Assembly (NCBI RefSeq): GCF_001620365.2
Contig: NZ_LQMT02000032.1
Span: forward strand, 314,577 to 378,576
Direction of reading: 5' to 3'
Length of the DNA stretch: 64,000 bases
Origin: Amycolatopsis keratiniphila subsp. keratiniphila
GTDB taxonomy: Bacteria; Actinomycetota; Actinomycetes; Mycobacteriales; Pseudonocardiaceae
In this document: in pieces, positions 42,910-51,180 of the stretch
Layout: each line of letters starts with the position of its first letter
Position numbering within the stretch: position 1 is the stretch's first letter
Position numbers and translations under genes: made by a program
The notes under the pieces: model-generated
Databases searched by the model: none
The model's input: the letters and a program-made list of their open reading frames with translations, nothing else
What the model was told of the DNA's origin: nothing

Positions 42910-44013
42910 ATGAGCGAGGAGAACGGCCGTCCCGACACGGCCGCCGAGGTCGCGAAGGGCCGCAGGGGGCCGTTGCGCCTGCTCAGCCGCACGCTCAGCA
43001 AGGCGTGGGACGGCAACATCTTCTCCGAGGCCGCCGAAGCCGCGTTCTGGCAGACGCTGTCCCTGCCCCCGCTGCTGCTCGGTCTCCTCGGTTGCCTCGG
43101 CTTCGTCGGCGACTGGTTCGGCCAGGAGGTCGTGACCGCCGTCCACGACCGGATCATCACCTTCAGCAAGACGATCTTCAGCGACAACGCCGTCCACGAC
43201 ATCATCGAGCCGACGGTCAACAGCATCCTCACCGTCGGCAAGGGCGAGATCGTCTCCGTCGGCTTCCTGATCTCCCTGTGGGCCGGTTCGTCGGCGATGT
43301 CGTCGTTCGTCGACGCGATCACCGTGGCGCACGACCAGTACGGCGTCCGCAACGACGTCTGGCAGCGGATCTTCGCGCTGCTGCTGTACCTGGCCGGGCT
43401 GGTCATCCTGGTGGTCGGGCTGCCGCTGCTGGCGATCGGGCCGGACCTGCTCCCCCAGTTCTTCCCCACCGACTGGCGCGACACGGTGTCGTACTGGGTC
43501 GGCACGCTGTACTACCCGGTGCTGGCCGTGATGATCGTGCTGGCGCTGACGACGCTGTACAAACTGGCCCTGCCGCGCCGTCTGCCGTGGCACCGCGGGC
43601 TGCCGGGCGCGATGCTCGCCATGGTCGTGTTCCTGCTCTCCAGTATCGGGCTGCGGATCTACCTCAACTGGATCACCAAGACCGGCTACACCTACGGCGC
43701 GCTCGCCGCGCCGATCGCGTTCCTGTTGCTGATGTTCTTCATCGGGCTCGCGGTGGTCGGCGGCGCGTACTTCAACAGCGCGATCCAGGAACTGTGGCCC
43801 GCCAAGGCGACGAAACGCCAGCGCCGGAAATGGCGGCGGCTGGAAATGGAACGCGCCAGCGAACGGATCCGTGCCGAAGAGGGTCGCAAACTGTGGGAAC
43901 GGACGACCGTCCCGCTCCGGCGTCCCCGCCAGGACGACGAGACCGAATCAGAACAATCGGTGAACGAAGAGACGCAGAGCGAAGCCGATCAGGTGACCGA
44001 ACGGCGAAGTTGA
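42910..44013 (+). CDS. YihY/BrkB-family membrane protein
   Basis: A 367-residue protein with six membrane helices between residues 50 and 295. Typical strings are EAAFWQTLSLPPLLLGLLGCLG, LISLWAGSSAMSSFVDAITVAHDQ and KTGYTYGALAAPIAFLLLMFFIGLAVV. The charged C-terminus (about 300-367) is cytosolic. Function of the family is unresolved. ATG 42910 follows GGAGG by six bases; an in-frame ATG 42865 would add a basic stretch. Followed by the RND pump after 123 bp. Confidence 0.88.
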   Translation: MSEENGRPDTAAEVAKGRRGPLRLLSRTLSKAWDGNIFSEAAEAAFWQTLSLPPLLLGLLGCLGFVGDWFGQEVVTAVHDRIITFSKTIFSDNAVHDIIEPTVNSILTVGKGEIVSVGFLISLWAGSSAMSSFVDAITVAHDQYGVRNDVWQRIFALLLYLAGLVILVVGLPLLAIGPDLLPQFFPTDWRDTVSYWVGTLYYPVLAVMIVLALTTLYKLALPRRLPWHRGLPGAMLAMVVFLLSSIGLRIYLNWITKTGYTYGALAAPIAFLLLMFFIGLAVVGGAYFNSAIQELWPAKATKRQRRKWRRLEMERASERIRAEEGRKLWERTTVPLRRPRQDDETESEQSVNEETQSEADQVTERRS

Positions 44014-44136
44014 GCAGGACCTCATCCCGAAGTCGTACTCCGATTCCACCCGTGGTGTGAATCCAGTCCACCCCCGGCCGTGAAAAGCTCGCGGTAATCC
44101 GCACGTTCCCGAGCTGTCTTCCTGGGGGATCCCGTC

Positions 44137-47100
44137 ATGTCCACGCTGGCCAGACTGAGCCTGCGCAACCGAAGTCTGATCGGGCTGCTCGCCCTGGTGG
44201 TGATCGGCTTCGGTGCCTTCGCCCTGCCGCAGCTGAAGCAGCAACTGTTCCCGTCACTGCAGTTCCCGCAGGCGCAGGTCATCACGCCGTATGCGGGCGC
44301 GTCGCCGGACGCGGTCGACCGTCAGGTCACCGAGCCGCTCGAAGGCGGCTTGCAGGGTTTGAAGGGGCTCGAAGAGCTGAGCTCGACCTCGTCGGAGGGG
44401 CTGTCGCGGATCACCGCGCAGTTCGAGTTCGGCACGGACATCGACGCGGCCGTCGGGCAGATCCAGCGCGTCATCGACGGGCTCAAGGCCCGCCTGCCGC
44501 AGAACAGCGAGCCGACGGTGTCCGCGGGGTCCACCGACGATCTCCCGGTCGTGCTGCTCGCCGCCGGCACCACCGGTGACCCGCAGGCGCTCGCGCCCGC
44601 GCTGACCGGGGAGGTCGCGCCGGAACTGCGCAAGATCGACGGCGTCCGCGAGGTCGAGGTGACCGGTGCGCGGCAGCCGCGGGTCACCATCGCGCTCGAC
44701 TACGCGAAGCTGGCGGCCGCGGGGGTCGACCCGTCGTCGATCGCCACCACGCTGCAGACCGCCGGTGCCGCCGTCCCGGCCGGGACACTGACCGAGGGCG
44801 ACAAGACGCTCACCGTCCAGGTCGGCGGCGGACCGACCACAGTGGACACGATCAAGAACCTGTACCTGACACCGGATTCCCGTCCCGGGGCGCCGGCGGG
44901 CAAACCGGTGAAGCTCGGCGATGTCGCGGACGTCCAGGCGGGCTTCGCGCCGCCGACGTCGATCACGCGCACCAACGGCAAGCCGAGCCTCGGGCTCTCG
45001 ATCACCATGGTGGAGAACGGGAACGCGGTCGCGATCTCGGAGGCGGTGCGGGACAAGCTGCCCGAGCTGTCGAAGAAGATCGGCGCCGAGATGAGCGTCG
45101 TGTTCGACCAGGGCACCCCGGTCAAGGACGCGATCAGCGGCCTGACCACCGAAGGCCTGCTGGGGCTGGCGTTCGCGGTCGTGGTGATCCTGCTGTTCCT
45201 GATGTCGGTGCGCTCGACGCTGGTGACGGCGGTGTCGATCCCGCTTTCGGTGGTCGTGGCGCTGCTGGCGTTGTGGACGGGTGATCTTTCGCTGAACCTG
45301 CTCACCCTCGGCGCGCTCACCATCGCCATCGGGCGGGTGGTCGACGACTCGATCGTGGTGCTGGAGAACATCAAACGACATCTGGCCTACGGCGAGGAGA
45401 AGCAGCGCGCGGTGCTCGACGGCGTGCGCGAGGTCGCGGGCGCGGTGACGTCGTCCACCCTCACCACGGTCGCGGTGTTCCTGCCGATCGCCTTCGTGGG
45501 CGGGTTCGTCGGTGAGTTGTTCTCGCCGTTCGCGATCACGGTCACCGTGGCGCTGCTGGCGTCGTTGCTGGTCTCGCTGACGATCGTGCCGGTGCTGGCG
45601 TACTGGTTCCTCAAGCCGCCCAAGGCCCCGGCGGACGAACGCGAGGCCGAACTCACGCGCCAGGCCGCCGAGGACAAGGAACGCCGCGGGCTGCTGCAGC
45701 GCGGGTATGTGCCGGTGATCCGGTTCGCCACCCGGCGCCGCGTCACCGTCGTGCTGCTGGCGCTGATCATCTTCGGCGGCACGGTGGGGCTGGCCTCGCA
45801 GCTGAACACCAACTTCCTCGACCAGTCCGGCTCGACGACGCTGAGCCTTTCGCAGAAGCTGCCGCCCGGCACCAGCTCCGAGGCCAAGGAGAAGGCGGCG
45901 GGCGCGGTGGAGCAGGCGCTCGCCGCCGAACCGGCCGTCGAGACCTACCAGGTCAGCATCGGCGGGGGCAACTTCTTCGGCGGCGGGACGGCGACCAGCA
46001 TCCAGGTCACCGTCGCCAAGGACACCGACCTCGACGCGCTGTCGGATCGCTTGCGGGGCAAGCTGGACAGGCCGGAACTCGGCGAGGTGAAGATCGGCGC
46101 GGAAGCGAGCGGGTTCAACTCCGACCAGATCTCGATCACCGTCACCGCGCCGGACGAAGCGGCGCTGAAACCCGCCGCCGAGCAGGTCCGCCAAGCGTTG
46201 TCCGGCATCCCGGACCTCACCGAGGTGACCAGTGACCTCGCGCAGGGCTCGCCGCGCGTGCAGGTCGAGGTCGACGCCGCCAAGGCCGCCGCGAGCGGGC
46301 TTTCGGCGACCACGATCGGCCAGATCGCGAACCAGGCCATCGCCGGCCGCACGGTGACCCAGCTGCCGGTCGACGGTCAGCGCACGGACATCGTGCTGCG
46401 CGCGGGCACGGCCCCGGTGTCGGTCGACGCGGTCAAGGCACTGCCGATCCCGAGCGCGACCGGCGTCGTGCGGCTGGACTCCGTCGCCACCGTGTCCACA
46501 GTGGACGGCCCGGCCGCGGTGCACCGCACCTCGGGCGAGCTGAGCACCACGGTCACCGCCAAGAACACCGGTGCGGACCTGGCGGCCACCACGAAGGCCA
46601 TCCAGTCCAAACTGGACGGACTGACCTTCACCAGCGGCGCGGCGTACAAGCTCGGCGGTGTCAGCGAAGATCAGCAGGAGGCGTTCGGGAACCTGTTCCT
46701 CGCGCTGCTGGCCGCGGTCGCCATCGTGTACCTGATCATGGTGGCGACGTTCCGCAGCCTGATCCAGCCGCTGATCCTGCTGGTGTCGATCCCGTTCGCG
46801 GCGACCGGCGCGATCGGGCTGCTGCTGGCCACCGGCACCGCGCTGGGCCTGCCCGCGCTGATCGGGATGCTGATGCTCGTCGGCATCGTGGTGACCAACG
46901 CGATCGTGCTGATCGACCTGATCAACCAGTACCGGGCTTCGGGGATGAGCGTCGCCGACGCCGTCGTCGAAGGCGGCAGGCGACGGCTGCGGCCGATCCT
47001 GATGACCGCGGCGGCGACCATCTTCGCGCTGATCCCGATGGCGCTCGGGCTGACCGGGCAGGGCGGGTTCATCGGGCAGCCGCTGGCGATCGTGGTGATC

Positions 47101-47262
47101 GGCGGGCTGGTCAGCTCGACCCTGCTGACGCTGATCCTGGTGCCGACGCTGTACACGATGGTCGAGACGCGGAAGGAGAAGCGCCGCGCGAAGAAGGCGG
47201 CCCGCCGGTCCCCGTCGGAAGCGCCGTCGTCGGAGACGCTGACGCCGGAGCCGAGCGCGTAG
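44137..47262 (+). CDS. RND-superfamily efflux pump (HAE-type)
   Basis: A 1041-residue proton-driven exporter with the doubled RND layout: helix 1 near the N-terminus, a large porter loop (about 35-330), six helices, a second loop (about 540-850), then the last helices. Marks are IGRVVDDSIVVLENIKRH (proton-relay helix), ITSSTLTTVAVFLPIAF and the mirrored GIVVTNAIVLIDLINQ. It is closest in style to the SwrC/YerP pumps of Gram-positives, which work without a dedicated outer-membrane channel. No adaptor gene is present. ATG 44137. Substrate unknown. Confidence 0.92.
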   Translation: MSTLARLSLRNRSLIGLLALVVIGFGAFALPQLKQQLFPSLQFPQAQVITPYAGASPDAVDRQVTEPLEGGLQGLKGLEELSSTSSEGLSRITAQFEFGTDIDAAVGQIQRVIDGLKARLPQNSEPTVSAGSTDDLPVVLLAAGTTGDPQALAPALTGEVAPELRKIDGVREVEVTGARQPRVTIALDYAKLAAAGVDPSSIATTLQTAGAAVPAGTLTEGDKTLTVQVGGGPTTVDTIKNLYLTPDSRPGAPAGKPVKLGDVADVQAGFAPPTSITRTNGKPSLGLSITMVENGNAVAISEAVRDKLPELSKKIGAEMSVVFDQGTPVKDAISGLTTEGLLGLAFAVVVILLFLMSVRSTLVTAVSIPLSVVVALLALWTGDLSLNLLTLGALTIAIGRVVDDSIVVLENIKRHLAYGEEKQRAVLDGVREVAGAVTSSTLTTVAVFLPIAFVGGFVGELFSPFAITVTVALLASLLVSLTIVPVLAYWFLKPPKAPADEREAELTRQAAEDKERRGLLQRGYVPVIRFATRRRVTVVLLALIIFGGTVGLASQLNTNFLDQSGSTTLSLSQKLPPGTSSEAKEKAAGAVEQALAAEPAVETYQVSIGGGNFFGGGTATSIQVTVAKDTDLDALSDRLRGKLDRPELGEVKIGAEASGFNSDQISITVTAPDEAALKPAAEQVRQALSGIPDLTEVTSDLAQGSPRVQVEVDAAKAAASGLSATTIGQIANQAIAGRTVTQLPVDGQRTDIVLRAGTAPVSVDAVKALPIPSATGVVRLDSVATVSTVDGPAAVHRTSGELSTTVTAKNTGADLAATTKAIQSKLDGLTFTSGAAYKLGGVSEDQQEAFGNLFLALLAAVAIVYLIMVATFRSLIQPLILLVSIPFAATGAIGLLLATGTALGLPALIGMLMLVGIVVTNAIVLIDLINQYRASGMSVADAVVEGGRRRLRPILMTAAATIFALIPMALGLTGQGGFIGQPLAIVVIGGLVSSTLLTLILVPTLYTMVETRKEKRRAKKAARRSPSEAPSSETLTPEPSA

Positions 47263-47280
47263 ACCTGGGGCCGGGGGGGA

Positions 47281-47322
47281 GGAAGGCACGCCGGGGCCGG
47301 GTGGGCGCCCGGCGTGCCTTCC
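47281..47322 (+). terminator. Terminator of the RND pump gene
   Basis: GGAAGGCACGCCGGG (47281-47295) and CCCGGCGTGCCTTCC (47308-47322) are perfect 15-nt arms with a 12-nt loop, 18 bp after the stop. Confidence 0.85.
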
Positions 47323-47360
47323 GCATTCAGCCGACCAACTGCATGGTGCGCCGTCAGGAC

Positions 47361-47391
47361 CAAGTACGTGAAGGCCCCCTTCACGTACTTG
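47361..47391. terminator. Hairpin in the convergent gap
   Basis: CAAGTACGTGAAGG (47361-47374) and CCTTCACGTACTTG (47378-47391) are perfect 14-nt arms with a CCC loop. Second of three inverted structures in the 282-bp gap between the RND gene and the convergent secreted-protein gene. Confidence 0.75.
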
Positions 47392-47460
47392 TCGGTGCGA
47401 AATCGGCGTCTCTACGGCGGAGGCACTTCCTCGGGGAGCCGGCCACGTTGCCGCAACCCG

Positions 47461-47549
47461 TAACTCGCGTGATTGGAGCCGTGACTCGCGTGATTGGAGC
47501 AGGTACGCCTCCAATCACGCGAGTCACGCGTCTGATCACGCGAGTCACG
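47461..47549. repeat. Head-to-head array of 21-bp repeat units (array B)
   Basis: Two plus units (47461, 47482) and two inverted units (47508, 47529), each of 21 bp. Plus-unit consensus is TRACTCGCGTGATTGGAGC. The inner pair forms a perfect 19-nt-arm hairpin (47481-47499 with 47509-47527). The last unit overlaps the final codons of the secreted-protein gene. The 10-mer CGTGATTGGA is shared with array A at 23478. Confidence 0.9.
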
Positions 47550-48381
47550 CCTTCCGGAACCGCCAGGTCTTGCTGTCGAAGGCCACACACCACGACGGCG
47601 ACAGCATGACGACTCGCAGGGTCCCGTCGGCGGCGACGTCGATGCCCTCGGTCTCGAAGTTCCCGCTGCAGGTGCTCTTCAGGGGCAGTTGCCCCAGCGA
47701 CGTCACCCGCCCGGTCACGTCCGAACCCGACAGCGCACCGGAAAGATCCACCTGCAGCAGCGGCTTCGTGGTCCCGAACAGCGAACCCTCGGGGTCGTCG
47801 GACGCGCAGAGCAGCCTGGTCGCGGTGAGGAAGTCACAGCCCTGGATGTCCCGCACGGCCTTGTCGAGCCGGATCGCGGACGAGTACGGCAGGTTCGCGG
47901 ACGGGTTCGTATGCGCGACGCCGGGCATCGGGTGCACGAGGAACCGGTCCATCGTTCCCCACTCGCCCGCCACCATCCAGCGGGCATCGGGCGTCACGGC
48001 GGCGAACGAGTTGTTGTTCGCCTCCCACGATTCCAGCGCGTGCGTGTAGTTCGCCCACTTCCCGTCGGGCGATTCGACGCGGAAGAGCTTCGCTCCCCGG
48101 TCGTCGCGCTGGTACGGCTCGACGTACCAACCCTGCGCGGAGCCAGGGTCACCGACGTGGTTCCAGCCCTGGGTCGAGAGGCTCATCGGGACGGTCGCGA
48201 TCCCGGTGTAGCGGTAGATCGTCCCGGACGGCCGCTCGATGGTGGCCAGGCCCTGACCCTCGTCGAGCGGGCGGGCATTGTCCGAGCCGACGGTGGTCCA
48301 GCCGGTGACGGCTTGGGCGGCGGCGGGTGAGAACACCGCGACCAACGCGGCGATGGCGAGCACGATCCCGGTTCTACGCAT
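47545..48381 (-). CDS. Secreted protein of unknown function
   Basis: A 278-residue protein with a Sec signal peptide (MRRTGIVLAIAALVAVFSPAAAQA, cut near residue 24). The mature part is beta-rich with repeated turns (SGTIYRYTGIATVPMS, AKLFRVESPDGKWANY, ARWMVAGEWGTMDRFLVHP) and may be a propeller-like fold. Four Cys (CDFL, LLCAS, STCSG, WCVA) may form disulfides. I do not recognise the family. ATG 48381. Its stop codon lies inside the last 21-bp unit of array B. Confidence 0.8.
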   Translation of the reverse strand: MRRTGIVLAIAALVAVFSPAAAQAVTGWTTVGSDNARPLDEGQGLATIERPSGTIYRYTGIATVPMSLSTQGWNHVGDPGSAQGWYVEPYQRDDRGAKLFRVESPDGKWANYTHALESWEANNNSFAAVTPDARWMVAGEWGTMDRFLVHPMPGVAHTNPSANLPYSSAIRLDKAVRDIQGCDFLTATRLLCASDDPEGSLFGTTKPLLQVDLSGALSGSDVTGRVTSLGQLPLKSTCSGNFETEGIDVAADGTLRVVMLSPSWCVAFDSKTWRFRKA

Positions 48382-48501
48382 GAAGGCTCCGTCCCGGCTG
48401 GGTTTCGCTGGCGCGTACTGATTACCAGCGAAGACCGGGACGGGCAGCCGCCATGTGAAGGATTTTCAGATTTTGTCCGGTTTCGGACACCGGACGGACA
48501 C

Positions 48502-48744
48502 TCAGTCGCCCGGCTTGAGACCGTCGTAGATCTTCTTGCAGTCCGGGCAGACCGGCGAACCGGGCTTCGCCGACTTCGTCACCGGGAAGACCTCACCGCA
48601 CAGCGCCACCACGTGCGTGCCCATGACCGCGCTCTCGGCGATCTTGTTCTTGCGCACGTAGTGGAACATCTTCGGCGAATCGTCGTCGGTGCCGTCGGTG
48701 CCCTCGGGACGGGTATCCGGCTTCGGAAGGGTCTGAGTACTCAC
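48502..48744 (-). CDS. DUF3039 small zinc-binding protein
   Basis: An 80-residue protein with a C-terminal zinc-binding pattern, ALCGEVFPV and CPDCKKIYDG, plus an upstream His in FHYVRK. This is the DUF3039 family of actinobacteria, function unknown. GTG 48744 is chosen because CATTAT (complement of 48751-48756) ends six bases upstream, giving a leaderless message; the GGAGGG in between is too close to be a normal ribosome-binding site. Divergent from spo0M across 58 bp. Confidence 0.85.
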   Translation of the reverse strand: MSTQTLPKPDTRPEGTDGTDDDSPKMFHYVRKNKIAESAVMGTHVVALCGEVFPVTKSAKPGSPVCPDCKKIYDGLKPGD

Positions 48745-48802
48745 CCCTCCATAATGCCCCAAATCCTCCTGCGCACACCGACGACCTGGCAGGATCTCGC
48801 CC

Positions 48803-49609
48803 ATGTTCCAGAAGGTGCTCGCGACGTTCGGCTCGGGCGGGGCGAAGATCGACGCCCGGCTGCTCGACCGCACGGTGTCCCCCGGCCGCCCGTTGCGCGG
48901 CGAGGTCCTGCTGCTCGGCGGCGAAGTCGATCAAGAGATCAACGGCCTCTCGGTGAAGCTGCTCGCCAGGGTCACGGTCCCGGACGAGCGCCGCCCCGGT
49001 GTCGAGGACCTCGAGTTCGGCGTCCAGCAGCTGGCGGGCAAGGAGCGGATCGGGCCCGGCCAGCAGGTCCGGATCCCGTTCGAGGTGGCCCTGCCCTGGG
49101 AGACGCCGATCTCCAGTGTCTTCGGCAAACCGCTGAACGGGATGGCCGTCGGCCTGCAGACCAGCCTCGACATCGCGAACTCCGTCACCGACCCGGTCGA
49201 CGTCGACGCCGCCGCGATCGAGCCGCTACCCGCGCAGAAACGGATCCTCGACGCCTTCAGCCGGATCGGCTTCGTCTTCCGCGAGGCCGTGCTGGAACGC
49301 GGCCGCGTCGACGGCGCGGTCCAGCAGCTGCCGTTCTTCCAGGAGATCCGCTTCACCCCCTCGCCGCGATTCGCGCCCGTCTTCACCTCGGTGGCGGTGA
49401 CCTTCCTGTCCTCGCCGTCGGAGACCCAGGTCGTACTGGAGGTGACCAAACGGGTCCGGGTGTCCAAGAGCGGCGGATTCGGCGGACGCGGCCAGGACTT
49501 CCTCGGCCTGTTCAAGGTCGACCACGCCGCGCTGGAGCGGGTCAAGTGGGAGCCGCAGCTCGAAGGCTGGCTGCACGAGGTGGCCAAGGCGCGCGGGATC
49601 TTCGACTGA
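48803..49609 (+). CDS. Spo0M-family sporulation-control protein
   Basis: A 268-residue cytosolic protein of the SpoOM family, which has an arrestin-like beta-sandwich N-terminus (about 10-130: AKIDARLLDRTVSPGRPLRGEVLLLGG) and a conserved C-terminal part (FFQEIRFTPSPRF). In Bacillus it modulates sporulation phosphorelay; in actinobacteria its role is unknown. ATG 48803. Its stop overlaps the next start in TGATG. Confidence 0.88.
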   Translation: MFQKVLATFGSGGAKIDARLLDRTVSPGRPLRGEVLLLGGEVDQEINGLSVKLLARVTVPDERRPGVEDLEFGVQQLAGKERIGPGQQVRIPFEVALPWETPISSVFGKPLNGMAVGLQTSLDIANSVTDPVDVDAAAIEPLPAQKRILDAFSRIGFVFREAVLERGRVDGAVQQLPFFQEIRFTPSPRFAPVFTSVAVTFLSSPSETQVVLEVTKRVRVSKSGGFGGRGQDFLGLFKVDHAALERVKWEPQLEGWLHEVAKARGIFD

Positions 49610-50253
49610 TGGACTGGCCGACCGCGATCACCCGGCTCGGTGGCGATCACCGGATCGCCGCCGTCGCGTGGAACGACCTCCAGACCCGGTACGCCGAACC
49701 GCACCGCCGCTACCACGATCTCCGGCACGTCACGGCCGTCGCCCGGGACAGCGGCGCCCTCGCCGTCGCCTTCGGCCTGGGCGCTCGCGAGCGCGCGCTC
49801 GTCGCCATCGCGGCGTGGACGCACGACGTCGTCTACGACGCCCGCCCCGGCGAGGACGAACAGGCGAGCGCGGCCTGGACCCGCGACGAACTCACCAACG
49901 CCGGGGTCCCCGCGGCCGACGTCGAACGTGCCGGGGAACTGGTCCTCAGCACGATCCACCACGCCGCCCCCGACGAAGACCTCCTCGCCACGGCACTGCT
50001 GGACGCAGACCTCGCGATCCTCGGCGCCGCGCCGGAGGACTACGAGCAGTACGCCAACGGTGTCCGGGAGGAGTATTCGATCTACTCCGACGAGGACTGG
50101 CGGGCCGGCCGCGCGGCCGTGCTCGAGAACCTGCTGGCCAGGCCGCGGCTGTACCGCAGCGACATCGCGCGGGCACGCTGGGAGTCCAAGGCGCGCGAGA
50201 ACCTCTCGAACGAACTGACCCGATGGCGTGACGCGGACCCACATCACCGATGA
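49609..50253 (+). CDS. HD-domain metal-dependent phosphohydrolase
   Basis: A 214-residue protein with an HD metal site: His in RRYHDLRHV (about residues 35-43), the HD pair in AWTHDVVYD (about 70), and DADLAILG near 135. Such small HD proteins often hydrolyse nucleotides or related phosphates; the substrate is unknown. ATG 49609 is coupled to spo0M by a 1-bp TGATG overlap. PsuG follows after 9 bp, so the four genes may be one operon. Confidence 0.85.
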   Translation: MDWPTAITRLGGDHRIAAVAWNDLQTRYAEPHRRYHDLRHVTAVARDSGALAVAFGLGARERALVAIAAWTHDVVYDARPGEDEQASAAWTRDELTNAGVPAADVERAGELVLSTIHHAAPDEDLLATALLDADLAILGAAPEDYEQYANGVREEYSIYSDEDWRAGRAAVLENLLARPRLYRSDIARARWESKARENLSNELTRWRDADPHHR

Positions 50254-50262
50254 TGTTCGTTC

Positions 50263-51180
50263 GTGACTCCGCAACTGTCCCTTCACGAAGAGGTCGCCTC
50301 CGCCCTCGCCGCCGGTGACCCCGTCGTCGCGCTGGAGAGCACCATCCTCTCCCACGGTCTCCCGCCCGGCCGCAACCTCGACGTCGCCCGGCGGCTGGAG
50401 AAGGTCGTGCGCGACGGCGGCGCCGTCCCCGCGACCATCGCCGTCCTCGACGGCGTCCCCCTGATCGGCCTCACCGGCCAGCAGCTGGAACGGGTGTGTG
50501 CGCCCGGCGCGGACTTGGACAAGCTCTCCCTGCGCGACATCGGCCCGGCCGTCGGCCTCGGCCGCTCCGGCGCGACCACGGTCGCGAGCACCGCGGCACT
50601 GGCCGCCGCGGCCGGGATCGGCATGTTCGCCACCGGCGGGCTCGGCGGCGTGCACCAGGGCGCGGCGCAGAGCTGGGACGTGTCGGCGGACCTGGGCGTG
50701 CTCGCGAAGGTGCCGACCACGGTCGTCTGCTCGGGCGTGAAGTCGGTGCTCGACATCGCCGCGACCCTCGAGGTGCTGGAGACCAACTCGGTGCCCGTGC
50801 TGGGCTACCGCACCGGCGAGTTCCCGGCGTTCTACCTGCGCTCGTCCGGTTTCGAGGTGCCGTGGCGGGTCGACGACGCCGCACAGGCCGCCGCGGTCAT
50901 CGCCGCCCACCGGGCGCACGCGACTTCCGGGGTGCTGCTGGCGAATCCGATCCCGGAAGCGTCCGAAATGGACCGGGCGCTGCACGACCGGCTGCTCGCC
51001 GAGGGGCTGGAACTCCTCAAGACCCGTGGCGTGCACGGGAAGGACGTCACACCGGTGCTGCTGGAGCACTTCCACACCGCCAGCGAGGGCGTGAGCCTCG
51101 ACGCGAACGAGGCCCTGGTCCTGTCCAACGCGGAACTGGCCACCGAAGTCGCCGTCGCGCTCGCCGGGACCGCCGCATGA
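50263..51180 (+). CDS. psuG: Pseudouridine-5'-phosphate glycosidase
   Basis: Splits pseudouridine 5'-phosphate into uracil and ribose 5-phosphate, a step in nucleoside salvage. The 305-residue protein shows the family marks VALESTILSHGLP near residue 22, GLGRSGATTVASTA, ATGGLGGVH and VCSGVKSVLDI, with the catalytic Lys in the last string. GTG 50263. Its stop overlaps the kinase start (ATGA), so the glycosidase and kinase are made together, as expected for this pathway. Confidence 0.94.
   Translation: MTPQLSLHEEVASALAAGDPVVALESTILSHGLPPGRNLDVARRLEKVVRDGGAVPATIAVLDGVPLIGLTGQQLERVCAPGADLDKLSLRDIGPAVGLGRSGATTVASTAALAAAAGIGMFATGGLGGVHQGAAQSWDVSADLGVLAKVPTTVVCSGVKSVLDIAATLEVLETNSVPVLGYRTGEFPAFYLRSSGFEVPWRVDDAAQAAAVIAAHRAHATSGVLLANPIPEASEMDRALHDRLLAEGLELLKTRGVHGKDVTPVLLEHFHTASEGVSLDANEALVLSNAELATEVAVALAGTAA

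Noticed and set aside
44254..47514. Very long open frame antisense to the RND pump
   Set aside because: It is a GC-skew shadow: residue content is dominated by Arg, His, Asp and Gly with no hydrophobic pattern or motif, while the opposite strand has a perfect RND protein.
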